A DNA stretch of 20,569 nt from W0P28-013 sp963658575 (GCA_963658575.1 CAVKQB010000040.1:1-20569); one strand, 5' to 3'. Shown: positions 7,699 through 15,473, counted from the stretch's first letter. The notes: a model not told the origin generated them from the letters alone. Numbers and translations are program-made.

Positions 7699-8055
7699 TT
7701 ATGTTTTTAGTGTTTTCATTAACGATGAAATCATTTTTGAGATATTTTCGGTTTCTTGAAAAAGTTTTTGACAATTTTCGTCAGAAATTTTTTTGCGGAG
7801 TTGTGCTAAATAGATCATCGAACGCACTTCGGCGCACGATGCTTTTGCAATTCATAGAAAGTGATAAAATTCTCGGTTGTTGTTTCGCTCAAATCCTTCA
7901 GCGATATTGTTCATAATAGAAACCGCCGCACGCTGAATTTGGTCGTTGAACCCATAATCTTTTGAATTTTCGAGCAAAGTGTACAAATCGTTGGCCAATG
8001 CCATCGATTTTTGCCATGCTTTTATTTCTTCAAAACGAGTAAACAACATATTCAA
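7699..8055 (-). pseudogene. Four-helix-bundle protein (23S rRNA IVP-like), in-frame stop
   Basis: The first 67 codons (8055 down to 7855) encode an N-terminus typical of the four-helix-bundle/23S rRNA intervening-sequence protein family, with FEEIKAWQKSMALAND, IQRAAVSIMNNIAEGFER and NNNREFYHFL. Codon 68 is TGA (7852-7854). The same frame stays open beyond it with family-like sequence (IAKASCAEVRSMIYLAQL, then a helical tail ending KTLKT) to TAA at 7699-7701. The full reading is about 118 codons, the usual family length. Ser normally follows HFL in my memory of the family, so one TCA-to-TGA change would explain the break. It sits between pta and ackA, bracketed by inverted octamer arrays, and looks inserted there. 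Family members have no settled enzymatic role. A truncated 67-residue product remains possible. Confidence 0.85.
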
Positions 8056-8061
8056 CCCGAT

Positions 8062-8105
8062 ACTTTCATACTTTCACACTTTCGCACTTTCACACTTTCG
8101 CACTT
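8062..8105 (+). repeat. Octamer array ACTTTCAC, right of four-helix-bundle remnant
   Basis: About five and a half octamers read ACTTTCAT, ACTTTCAC, ACTTTCGC, ACTTTCAC, ACTTTCGC, ACTT. The array fills most of the gap between the pta stop and the four-helix-bundle start. It is the reverse-complement counterpart of the array at 7643-7682. Confidence 0.85.
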
Positions 8106-8111
8106 GATAAA

Positions 8112-9110
8112 CTATTTTATCGCTTGGTTTGCGGTGATGGTAATCATTTTTACGATGTCGTCGACTTTGCAGCCGCGGCTGAGGTCGTTCACGGGCGCGG
8201 CGATGCCTTGCAGAATGGGGCCGATGGCCTGTGCGCCTGAAAAACGCTCCACCAGTTTGTAACCGATGTTGCCGGCTTGCAGGTCGGGGAAGACGAGCAC
8301 GTTGGCTTTGCCGGCCACGGGGCTGTCGGGGGCTTTTTTGGCACCCACCTCGGGCACAAGCGCGGCATCGACTTGCAGTTCGCCATCGATTTGCAGCGCA
8401 GGGGCTTTTTCGCGGACGATGCGCAGGGCTTCGGTAACCTTGTCGATGAGTTCGTGCTTGGCACTGCCTTTGGTCGAGAAGCTGAGCATGGCCACACGCG
8501 GTTCGTAGCCGCCGAGTACGCGTGCTGTTTCGGCCGTCGATATGGCTATTTGCGCCAGTTCGGGTGCCGTGGGGCAGGGATTGACGGCGCAATCGGCAAA
8601 TACCAGCAGGCCGTTTTCGCCGAGTTGCTTGGCTGGCGTCAGCATCAGGAATGCGCCCGATACGACGCTTATGCCAGGTTGTGTTTTGATTATCTGGAAG
8701 GCAGGGCGAATGGTGTCGGCCGTTGTGCCGCGTGCGCCAGCCACTTCGCCGTCGGCATCGCCGTTCTTTATCATCAGACAGCCGAGATAGAGCGGATCTT
8801 TGGCCTTCTGCTCGGCCTCTTCGTGTGTCATGCCTTTGTTTTTGCGCAATTCGTAGAGCAAATCGGCATAAACAGGCATTTTCTTGTCGGTTTCGGGATC
8901 GATGATGGCGGCCTTGTCGATGTGTTTCAAACCTTTTTCGGCGGCCATGGCGCGAATGGTTTTTTCGTTGCCAATGAGTGTGAGCCGTGCTGTTTTTTCG
9001 GCCAAAATCTGGTCGGCGGCTTCGAGCGTACGCGGTTCGTCGCCCTCGGGCAGCACGATGTGGCGCAGGTTTTGCTGTGCGCGCTTGGTGAGTTGTGTTA
9101 TCAGTTCCAT
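8112..9110 (-). CDS. pta: Phosphate acetyltransferase (short form)
   Basis: The product converts acetyl-CoA + phosphate to acetyl phosphate + CoA, supplying acetate kinase. The 332 residues form a single PTA_PTB domain; the regulatory N-terminal domain of long enterobacterial Pta is absent. Recognisable blocks are IVLPEGDEPRTLEAA (18-32), GEVAGARGTTADTIRP (about 120-135), MLSFSTKGSAK and NVLVFPDLQAGNIGYKL. The C-terminal PVNDLSRGC carries S311 and R312, with D318 nearby, matching the catalytic Ser, Arg and Asp of the Methanosarcina enzyme with an offset of two. It is upstream of ackA on the same strand, as in many fermenters, but 491 bases with repeats and a broken gene now separate them. No TAnnTTTG promoter is evident in the 84 bases before its start. 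Confidence 0.95.
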   Translation of the reverse strand: MELITQLTKRAQQNLRHIVLPEGDEPRTLEAADQILAEKTARLTLIGNEKTIRAMAAEKGLKHIDKAAIIDPETDKKMPVYADLLYELRKNKGMTHEEAEQKAKDPLYLGCLMIKNGDADGEVAGARGTTADTIRPAFQIIKTQPGISVVSGAFLMLTPAKQLGENGLLVFADCAVNPCPTAPELAQIAISTAETARVLGGYEPRVAMLSFSTKGSAKHELIDKVTEALRIVREKAPALQIDGELQVDAALVPEVGAKKAPDSPVAGKANVLVFPDLQAGNIGYKLVERFSGAQAIGPILQGIAAPVNDLSRGCKVDDIVKMITITANQAIK

Positions 9111-9145
9111 AGTTTTTGGTTTGTTTCGGTTAGTTGTTTCAACGA

Positions 9146-9174
9146 AACTGCCCCGCTTTGAGTGCGAGGCAGTT
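9146..9174 (-). other. Hairpin between tonB and pta
   Basis: The arms AACTGCC (9146-9152) and GGCAGTT (9168-9174) pair perfectly. A C/A mismatch and an inner CGC/GCG stem close a seven-base loop. On the minus strand only three T follow, so it is at best a weak terminator for tonB. It could instead be a structured leader or processing site before pta. A smaller palindrome, GTTG-TTT-CAAC (9133-9143), adjoins it. Confidence 0.45.
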
Positions 9175-9194
9175 GCAGTATTGGTTTTGCCCGT

Positions 9195-9887
9195 TTACAT
9201 TTGTAGTTTGAATACGATGGGCACCGTGAATTTACAGTGTACAGCCTTGCCGCGCTGCATGCCAGGTTCCCATGCGGGCACCGATTTGATAAGGCGCACA
9301 GCCTCTTTGTCGAGGCTTGGGTCGGCCGATTTCACCACTTTCACATCGTCGATGGAGCCGTCTTTGCGCACGGTGAATTGCACGATGACACGTCCTTGCA
9401 CGCCATTCTCTTGCGCGATGATAGGATACCTGATGTTTTCGCTCAAGTATTTCATCAGTGCTTGCTGGCCACCAGGGAACGATGGCATCTTTTCGGCCAC
9501 CACGAACACGATGTTCTCCTCAGGGTCTTCTTCGGGCATCTCGACGGGGGCTTGTATCACCTCTTGCGCCTGCGTTTGGTCGTCTTCCGAGTTGATGCTG
9601 ATGTCGGCAGTCTCTACGTCGTCGTCCACAATCTGAATCTCTTCGATGACTTCGGGCGCAGCGGGTGGTGGTGGCGGAGGCGTGTTCTGCTCCTCTTGCA
9701 CGGTTTGCTCAATCATCTCTTCTTCGAACATAACTTCCTGGCTGACAGCCTGTTCGTACTTCTCGATGTCCTTATCGGTCCATTCAAATGCCACATAGAA
9801 AACAGCAAACGACAGCACCAAACCCATCAGTGTGTAGGTCAGCCGCTTGTTTTCGAGATTGGCTTCGGGCGATTTTTTTATCTTCAT
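9195..9887 (-). CDS. TonB-family energy transducer
   Basis: This inner-membrane-anchored periplasmic protein passes proton-motive energy to TonB-dependent outer-membrane receptors. The 230 residues comprise a short basic N-terminus, one membrane anchor (about 17-34), an acidic linker with a proline run NTPPPPPPAAPE (68-79), and a TonB C-terminal domain. The domain runs from about 150, with YPIIAQENGVQGRVIVQFTV, DGSIDDVKV and the terminal WEPGMQRGKAV...FTVPIVFKL block. Length and architecture match the many TonB paralogues of Bacteroidota. No exbB/exbD or receptor gene is in the window, so its partner is unknown. It has its own promoter upstream, with an estimated leader of about 40 bases. I avoid the symbol tonB because several paralogues usually exist per genome. 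Confidence 0.92.
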   Translation of the reverse strand: MKIKKSPEANLENKRLTYTLMGLVLSFAVFYVAFEWTDKDIEKYEQAVSQEVMFEEEMIEQTVQEEQNTPPPPPPAAPEVIEEIQIVDDDVETADISINSEDDQTQAQEVIQAPVEMPEEDPEENIVFVVAEKMPSFPGGQQALMKYLSENIRYPIIAQENGVQGRVIVQFTVRKDGSIDDVKVVKSADPSLDKEAVRLIKSVPAWEPGMQRGKAVHCKFTVPIVFKLQM

Positions 9888-9929
9888 GGTTTGTGTATAG
9901 TTAAAATGCTTAACCTAATTTTCACACGG

Positions 9930-9960
9930 CAAATTTACGATATTTTTTTAGAAAAAACAA
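9930..9960 (-). promoter_or_regulatory. Bacteroidota promoter for the TonB gene
   Basis: Read on the minus strand, TTG (9958-9960) is followed after 20 bases by TAAATTTG (9930-9937), matching the Bacteroidota -33/-7 consensus TTTG-N19-21-TAnnTTTG. Transcription should begin about four bases further on, near 9926, upstream of the ATG at 9887. Confidence 0.75.
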
Positions 9961-9976
9961 TTTTACGCAAAAAATC

Positions 9977-10780
9977 TCATTTTATTGGTAAAACAACGAT
10001 GATTCCGCTGAATTTTCCGATGCTTTTCAGGTAGTCCGAAAGCGTTTGCTGGCTGATACAGACGCATTTTTGTTGGCTCGATGCGTGCAATAGGTGCGTT
10101 GCGCCGTTGCGTTTCACTGCCAATCCGATGTGGGCGCAGTCGAGCCCATCGACGGTCGATGTGATGGCGATGATGGCTCCTTCGGGAATGTGCGCCGCGA
10201 TATTTGCAACTTGGTTTTTCGGAATAAAATAGTGTGTGCGCTTGCCGATTTGCGCCTCCGTTTGGCGTATGGCCGATAGTTGCGCCGTGTCGCTCAGCGC
10301 GGGATAGGCTGCGGTGTGGCGGCTCATAAAGTCGATGCGCTTGTCGAACGCGATGCCGCCCAGATTGCGTGTGATGTCGGTTATGGTGCCTTTTTGTATG
10401 TTGTTGTCGAGCCAATCGGTGGTGTAGTGCAGGCGCGAGGCGTACCCGTCGATGGTGCCGTTGCGGTAGCGAATGTACTGCAATTCGTGTGTGAATGCCG
10501 CCCAATTTTCGAGGTTGCTTCGCCAAAGCGCGAGTGCCGTTTCCACGAATGTGAGGCAGTCGAATTGGTCGAGATGCACGACGAGCCGCTCGGTGGTATC
10601 TCTGTCGAGTGTGCCGCCAACGTATGGCGCGCCTACAAATGTTTGCGCCACATCGATGAGCGTGGCTGTCGCTCCGTTTTGCTGATGGCATAAATCCGCG
10701 AAGAGTGCACTGTCGCTTTCCGATAGTACGGTATTCGCAAACAGTGCGAGCGCAGCGAGTGTGGCGGCGAGGCGTTTCAT
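9977..10780 (-). CDS. DUF1460 exported amidase-like protein
   Basis: This is an N-acetylmuramoyl-L-alanine amidase-like protein of the DUF1460 family, which has an NlpC/P60-type papain-like fold. The 267 residues begin with a signal peptide (MKRLAATLAALALFANTVLS), so it is exported. The candidate nucleophile is C75 in DQFDCLTFVE. Candidate His partners are H217 in DCAHIGLA and H232 in HLLHASS. AFVGAPYVGGTLD-like sequence near 45-59 is typical of the family. The start lies five bases after the rpoN stop, so it is co-transcribed with rpoN. Its likely role is trimming or recycling peptidoglycan stem peptides in the periplasm. The exact bond cleaved is inference. Confidence 0.88.
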   Translation of the reverse strand: MKRLAATLAALALFANTVLSESDSALFADLCHQQNGATATLIDVAQTFVGAPYVGGTLDRDTTERLVVHLDQFDCLTFVETALALWRSNLENWAAFTHELQYIRYRNGTIDGYASRLHYTTDWLDNNIQKGTITDITRNLGGIAFDKRIDFMSRHTAAYPALSDTAQLSAIRQTEAQIGKRTHYFIPKNQVANIAAHIPEGAIIAITSTVDGLDCAHIGLAVKRNGATHLLHASSQQKCVCISQQTLSDYLKSIGKFSGIIVVLPIK

Positions 10781-10785
10781 TGTGG

Positions 10786-12264
10786 TCAGATTTCTTTGCG
10801 TAGCCGTGCCACTTGAATGCCGAGTTGTTCGCGGTATTTTGCCACGGTGCGTCGGGCAATCACGTAGCCCGCTTGGCGCAGATGTTCGGTCAGCTGGTCG
10901 TCGTTGACGGGATTTTTGGGGTCTTCGGCGGCCACAAGGTCGGCAATGATTTTTTTGATGGCGCGGTTCGATGTTTCGCCGCCATCGGTCGTTTGCATGG
11001 TCTCTACGAAGAAGTGTTTCAGCGGGAATATGCCGAAATTGGTTTGCACATATTTGCTGTTGCTCACGCGCGAAATGGTCGAGATGTCGTAGCCCACCTG
11101 TTCGGCTATGTCTTTCAGTTTCATGGGGCGAAGTTTGGTTTCGTCACCGTCGAGAAAGTATTCGCGTTGGTGTTCGACGATGGCGTTCATCGTGTTGAGC
11201 AGGGTGATGTTGCGCTGTTGCAGTGCATCGATGAACCAGCGTGCCGCATCGATTTTTTGTTTGGCAAAGGCGATGGCGTCGCGCATTTGTTTGGTTTGGT
11301 TGGCTTTGTTGGCGGTGTAGTCGTTGACCATATCGGCGTAGTCGCGGCTCACGCGCAGACTTGGCACGTTGGCGTTGTTGAGCGATACGGTGAGTCGTCC
11401 GTTGTCGTTTTCGACGATGAAATCGGGCGTTATTTGCGATTGCATCAGTTCGGCGGGGGTGGCGTAGGCGTTGCCGGGTTTGGGGTTGAGCCGTTTGATT
11501 TCGGCGGTGGCGCGTCGCATCTCTTCTTCGCCGATGCCGAGCCGGCGTGCAATGTAGTCGTATTGCCGTTTCGAGAATTGTTCGAACCATTGTTGCACGA
11601 TGGTGATGGCGTTTTGCGTGTCGGGCGTTTGTTCGCGGTGTTTGAGTTGCAGCACGAGGCATTCTTGCAGGTCGCGTGCGGCGATGCCTGCTGGTTCGAG
11701 GTTTTGCACGGCTTCGAGTGCTTGCTGCATTTCGTCGTCGGTGGCGGTGATGCCAAATTGGAAGGCGAGGTCGTCTTGCATGGCTTCGAGGCTGCGGCGC
11801 AGGTAGCCGTCGTCGTCGATGTTGCCGATGATGTAGGTGGCGAGTCCCAGAATTTTTCGGTCTAAACGCATCAGTTCCAGTTGGCTGGTGAGGTGCTCGT
11901 GAAACGATTGCTGTTCGGAGAGCGGCATGGCGGTATCTCGGTCGTCGGCCGAGTGGTTGTGCGTTTGCAGTTTGTAGTCGGGAATGTCGTCGTCGCTGGT
12001 GTATTCGGTCAGGTCGAAATCGTCGTTGTCTGTGGTTTCGTCGTTGTTTTCGGACTCGTTGTAGCCGTCGTTTTCGCTTTCGGCCTCGGTTTCGTTGTTG
12101 CTGTCGGTGTCGGGTTTACCCTCGTCGAGTGCGGGGTTGGCCTCCATCTCTTCGCGTATGCGCTCTTCCAGCTCGACGGTCGGATATTCCAGCATTTTTA
12201 TCACCTGAATTTGTTGTGGCGACAGTTTTTGCTGCAGTTTCAGATTTTGTTGTAGGTTCAGCAC
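10786..12264 (-). CDS. rpoN: RNA polymerase sigma-54 factor
   Basis: Sigma-54 directs RNA polymerase to -24/-12 promoters that need an AAA+ activator. The 492 residues show the full layout. Glutamine/leucine-rich Region I comes first (LQQNLKLQQKLSPQQIQVIKMLEYP, to about 48). A long acidic, Asp/Glu/Asn-rich Region II (about 50-115) follows, then the core-binding domain. The helix-turn-helix DIAEQVGYDISTISRVSNSKYVQT covers about 385-408, followed by FPLKHFF. The RpoN box ARRTVAKYRE is at 470-479. It is downstream of the fusion peptidase gene (58-base gap) and five bases before the DUF1460 gene. Neither an activator nor an obvious -24/-12 promoter was recognised here, so its targets lie elsewhere. 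Confidence 0.97.
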   Translation of the reverse strand: MLNLQQNLKLQQKLSPQQIQVIKMLEYPTVELEERIREEMEANPALDEGKPDTDSNNETEAESENDGYNESENNDETTDNDDFDLTEYTSDDDIPDYKLQTHNHSADDRDTAMPLSEQQSFHEHLTSQLELMRLDRKILGLATYIIGNIDDDGYLRRSLEAMQDDLAFQFGITATDDEMQQALEAVQNLEPAGIAARDLQECLVLQLKHREQTPDTQNAITIVQQWFEQFSKRQYDYIARRLGIGEEEMRRATAEIKRLNPKPGNAYATPAELMQSQITPDFIVENDNGRLTVSLNNANVPSLRVSRDYADMVNDYTANKANQTKQMRDAIAFAKQKIDAARWFIDALQQRNITLLNTMNAIVEHQREYFLDGDETKLRPMKLKDIAEQVGYDISTISRVSNSKYVQTNFGIFPLKHFFVETMQTTDGGETSNRAIKKIIADLVAAEDPKNPVNDDQLTEHLRQAGYVIARRTVAKYREQLGIQVARLRKEI

Positions 12265-12322
12265 GGCGTTATTTGGCAGTTAGTGGTGAAAAATTGTTAA
12301 TTTTCAAATTTTCAAATCATTC

Positions 12323-13999
12323 TCAACGGAGAATTCGTAGCAGGTTTTCGCCCCAGATTTTGCGTAGGTCGTCGGGCGTATAGCCGCGGCGCAGCAGTTC
12401 TTTGGTGATGTTCACGAGTTCGTTGCTGGCGCGGCAGCCTCTGATGGAGCCGCCGCCGTCGAAGTCGGAGCCGATGCCCACGCAGTCGATGCCGGCCGTT
12501 TGCACGATGTGGTCGATGTGGTTGACGGCCGTCTGCACGTTGGCAGTTCCTTCGGCGGTGGTCAAAAATCCGTCGTAGAGGCACACTTGACACACGCCGC
12601 CACTGGCCGCCAAAGCGCGTAGTTGCGCATCGGTGAGGTTGCGCGGGTGGTCGCACAGAGTGCGTGCCGACGAGTGCGAACAGATGATGGGCGTGGCGGA
12701 GCAGTCGAGTGCTTGCCAAAAACTCTCTTCGCCAGCGTGCGACAGATCGACCATGATGCCGAGACGGTTCATTTCGGCTATCACTTGGCGTCCGAATCGG
12801 CTCAAACCGCCGTGGGTGTGCTGTGTGCGCGAGGCACTGTCGCAAATCAGGTTGTCGCCGTTGTGGCACAGCGTGATGTAGCGCACGCCGAGGTTGTAGA
12901 AGCGTTCGATGTTTCCGAGGTCGCTGCCTATGGCGTAGCCGTTTTCGACGACCGGCACCACGGCTTTCAGTCCGGCACGTTTGGCAGCCCTTATCTCTTC
13001 GGCCGATGTGGCGATTCGGGCTTTGTCGGCATTTCTATCTACTTGATTGTGAATGAGTTTCAGCGTGTCGAACGCCAACTGCGTGGCTTCGGCGGTGGCC
13101 GTTTCGTCTAGACTTTTTTGCGGAATGTAGGCGGCCATAAATATGGTGTCGAGACGGCCTTCGTCCATTTTGACGAAATCGACCAGTGCGCCGTCGTTGC
13201 GTTGCCCGAAATCCATGCCGTCGGTGTAGACCATGGGCGTGTCGCAGTGCGAGTCGAGCGCGATGATGCGGTCGTGCAGCCGTTGCGCCTCGTGGTGTAT
13301 TTTGGCTTCGCCCACCAGCCATTCGAACAGGGCGCGCTGTTCTTTCCGACCGGCCACTGCCAGATTTTCGGGGTGCCACTGCACGGCAATAATCGGGTAG
13401 TCGGGCGATTCGACGGCTTCGCAAAGCCCGTCGGTGCTGCGTGCCGAAGCGCACAGCGTTGGCGCAACATCTTTCACCGCTTGGTGGTGGAACGAATTGA
13501 CCGATAGCGTGTTAGCGTTGACTATTGCGGCCAATTTTGATTTTTTTTCGATTTGCACGGCGTGCGTTGGCTCGGTGCGTGGCGTGTCGCCTTGGTCGTG
13601 GCAGAGCAGAGCAGTGGTGTTTTGTGCGTAGATGTCCTGATAGAGCGTGCCGCCCATCTGCACGTTCAGAATCTGCATGCCTCGGCAGATGCCCAAAATC
13701 GGCGTTTGGTAGCGGCGTGCGTAGTCGATGAGGCGCAGGTCGTAGGTGTCGCGCGTGGCATCGATGGTGCCGCATTCGGGAATGATCTCTTCGCCGAAAT
13801 ACTTCGGGTCGATGTCGGCTCCGCCGCTCAGCACGAGGCCGTCCAATTGGCGCACGGCGGCTGCCAATGTCTGTTCGTCGTCGGTTACGGGAACGAGCAG
13901 CGGCGTGCCTCCGGCCAGCACCACTGCCTGCACATACGCATCGGCAATGCGCGACGTGCCGTCTTTGTAATTGACTGATATTCCGATGATTGGTTTCAT
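12323..13999 (-). CDS. Fusion: C26 gamma-glutamyl hydrolase-like + M19 dipeptidase
   Basis: Two enzymes are joined in one 558-residue chain. Residues 1-235 form a class I glutamine-amidotransferase fold of the gamma-glutamyl-GABA hydrolase (peptidase C26, PuuD-like) type, with LSGGADIDP (58-66), nucleophile C105 in GICRG, and H209/E211 in QWHPE. Residues 240-558 form a membrane-dipeptidase-type M19 metallopeptidase with all metal positions: H251 and D253 in DSHCDT, E352 in VENG, H421 in DLSHAG, H442 in SHSSAR and D512 in GSDFDG. There is no signal peptide, so it should be cytoplasmic despite the family name. One domain would remove a gamma-glutamyl group and the other split the remaining dipeptide. 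Substrates could be gamma-glutamyl peptides such as glutathione or muropeptide fragments. It lies between murA and rpoN on the same strand. Confidence 0.9.
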   Translation of the reverse strand: MKPIIGISVNYKDGTSRIADAYVQAVVLAGGTPLLVPVTDDEQTLAAAVRQLDGLVLSGGADIDPKYFGEEIIPECGTIDATRDTYDLRLIDYARRYQTPILGICRGMQILNVQMGGTLYQDIYAQNTTALLCHDQGDTPRTEPTHAVQIEKKSKLAAIVNANTLSVNSFHHQAVKDVAPTLCASARSTDGLCEAVESPDYPIIAVQWHPENLAVAGRKEQRALFEWLVGEAKIHHEAQRLHDRIIALDSHCDTPMVYTDGMDFGQRNDGALVDFVKMDEGRLDTIFMAAYIPQKSLDETATAEATQLAFDTLKLIHNQVDRNADKARIATSAEEIRAAKRAGLKAVVPVVENGYAIGSDLGNIERFYNLGVRYITLCHNGDNLICDSASRTQHTHGGLSRFGRQVIAEMNRLGIMVDLSHAGEESFWQALDCSATPIICSHSSARTLCDHPRNLTDAQLRALAASGGVCQVCLYDGFLTTAEGTANVQTAVNHIDHIVQTAGIDCVGIGSDFDGGGSIRGCRASNELVNITKELLRRGYTPDDLRKIWGENLLRILR

Positions 14000-14072
14000 T
14001 TTCTTTGATTGCGAATGAGGTTGTTTACTTGTGTTAAATATGGGTATTCGCGATTTTATTTTATGTTTCTTT

Positions 14073-15380
14073 TCATTCTTCGCGTTTGATGTTTGCGCCG
14101 ATGGCGTTCAGGCGGTTTTCGATGTCCTCGTAGCCGCGGTCTATCTGGTCGATGTGGTCGATGCGGCTGATGCCGTCGGCACTCATGGCGGCGATGAGCA
14201 GCGCGATGCCAGCGCGTATGTCGGGCGATGTCATGTTGTTGGGGCGCAGGCGTATCTTGTGGTCGTGGCCGATGACCACGGCGCGGTGCGGGTCGCACAA
14301 GATGATTTGCGCACCCATGTCTATCAGTTTATCGACGAAAAAGAGGCGGCTTTCGAACATTTTTTGGTGTATCAGCACGCTGCCTTTGGCCTGTGTGCCG
14401 ACCACGAGCAGCACGCTCAGCAGGTCGGGCGTGAGCCCCGGCCACGGCGCGTCGGCCAGCGTGAGTATCGAGCCGTCGATGAACGATTCTATTTCGTACG
14501 TTTCCTGCGCTGGAATGCGAATGTCGTCGCTGTTTTGCTCCAGTTTGATGCCCAAGCGGCGGAAGCTGTCGGGAATAATGCCGAGATTTTCGTGCGACAC
14601 GTTTTTGATGGTCAGTTCGCTGCCCGTCATGGCGGCCATGCCGATGAAACTGCCTATTTCGATCATGTCGGGCAGAATGCGGTGTGTGGTGCCGTGCAGC
14701 GCAGGTACGCCCTCGATGGTGAGCAGGTTCGAGGCGATGCCCGATATGTGTGCGCCCATGGCGTTCAGCATTTTGCAGAGTTGTTGCAGGTAGGGCTCGC
14801 AGGCGGCGTTGTAGATGGTGGTGGTGCCTTTGGCGCACACGGCCGCCATCACGATGTTGGCTGTGCCGGTTACCGACGCCTCGTCGAGCAGCATGTAGGC
14901 ACCTTCGAGGCCGTGCGTTTGCAGTCTGTAGGCCTGTTTTTGCTGGTCGTAGGTCAGATCTGCACCGAGTTTTTGTATGCCGACGAAGTGCGTGTCGAGC
15001 CGTCGCCGGCCTATCTTGTCGCCGCCGGGTTTGGCGTAGGTAACCTTGCCGCGCCGCGCCACGAGTGGCCCGATGAGCATGACCGAACCGCGTAGTTTGG
15101 CGCATTTGTCCAAAAAGTCGTCGCTGTCGAGAAAGCGTTCGTCGAGCGTTTTGGCGCAGAAGCGGAATTTGCCTTTGCCCAACTGCTCGACCGCCACGCC
15201 CATGTCGCGCAGGAGTTGTATCAGGTTGTTCACGTCGAGAATGTCGGGAATGTTCTCGATGACGACCGCTTCTTTGGTCAGAACTGTGGCGCAGATAACC
15301 TGCAACGCCTCGTTTTTGGCTCCCTGCGGCGTGATTTCGCCGTGCAGTTTGTGTCCGCCTTCGATGATGAATGATGACAT
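14073..15380 (-). CDS. murA: UDP-GlcNAc 1-carboxyvinyltransferase, Cys-to-Asp active site
   Basis: MurA adds enolpyruvate from PEP to UDP-GlcNAc, the first committed step of peptidoglycan synthesis, in the cytoplasm. The 435 residues cover both EPT domains. K22-N23 lies in GAKNEAL, and R97 in LRGSVMLIGPLVAR. The active-site loop reads KPGGDKIGRRRLDTH, so D121 replaces the Cys that E. coli has at 115. D319 in PWPGLTPD aligns with E. coli D305, and R389 in DIRAG with R397. A Cys-to-Asp change at this position is the known basis of natural fosfomycin resistance in, for example, mycobacteria and chlamydiae. The gene is followed on the same strand, 73 bases later, by the C26-M19 fusion. Upstream of its start are octamer-repeat remnants and no clear promoter. 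Confidence 0.97.
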   Translation of the reverse strand: MSSFIIEGGHKLHGEITPQGAKNEALQVICATVLTKEAVVIENIPDILDVNNLIQLLRDMGVAVEQLGKGKFRFCAKTLDERFLDSDDFLDKCAKLRGSVMLIGPLVARRGKVTYAKPGGDKIGRRRLDTHFVGIQKLGADLTYDQQKQAYRLQTHGLEGAYMLLDEASVTGTANIVMAAVCAKGTTTIYNAACEPYLQQLCKMLNAMGAHISGIASNLLTIEGVPALHGTTHRILPDMIEIGSFIGMAAMTGSELTIKNVSHENLGIIPDSFRRLGIKLEQNSDDIRIPAQETYEIESFIDGSILTLADAPWPGLTPDLLSVLLVVGTQAKGSVLIHQKMFESRLFFVDKLIDMGAQIILCDPHRAVVIGHDHKIRLRPNNMTSPDIRAGIALLIAAMSADGISRIDHIDQIDRGYEDIENRLNAIGANIKREE

Positions 15381-15391
15381 GATGTCAGTTT

Positions 15392-15423
15392 GAAAGTGTA
15401 AAAGTTATAAAGTTTGAAAGTTT
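15392..15423 (+). repeat. Degenerate octamer array between murB and murA
   Basis: Four octamers, GAAAGTGT, AAAAGTTA, TAAAGTTT and GAAAGTTT, resemble the units flanking the four-helix-bundle remnant at 7643-7682 and 8062-8105. The array lies in the 93-base gap upstream of murA. Nothing else is recognised in that gap. Confidence 0.6.
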
Positions 15424-15473
15424 TTGGCCATTCGGCTGCAAAGGCGCATTGACCTAATTCTTCATATTCGCTT

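Noticed and set aside
7852..7854. In-frame TGA considered as a selenocysteine codon
   Set aside because: No selenocysteine insertion element is recognised just downstream, and the family is not known to use selenocysteine.
8062..8105. Octamer array considered as a CRISPR remnant
   Set aside because: Units are eight bases and directly contiguous, with no spacers and no cas genes.
9146..9174. Hairpin between tonB and pta as a riboswitch
   Set aside because: It is one short stem with no recognisable aptamer core; I list it only as a hairpin.
15424..15473. Possible promoter CCTTTGC upstream of murA
   Set aside because: The TTTG is not preceded by TA at the right distance and no -33 element is present.
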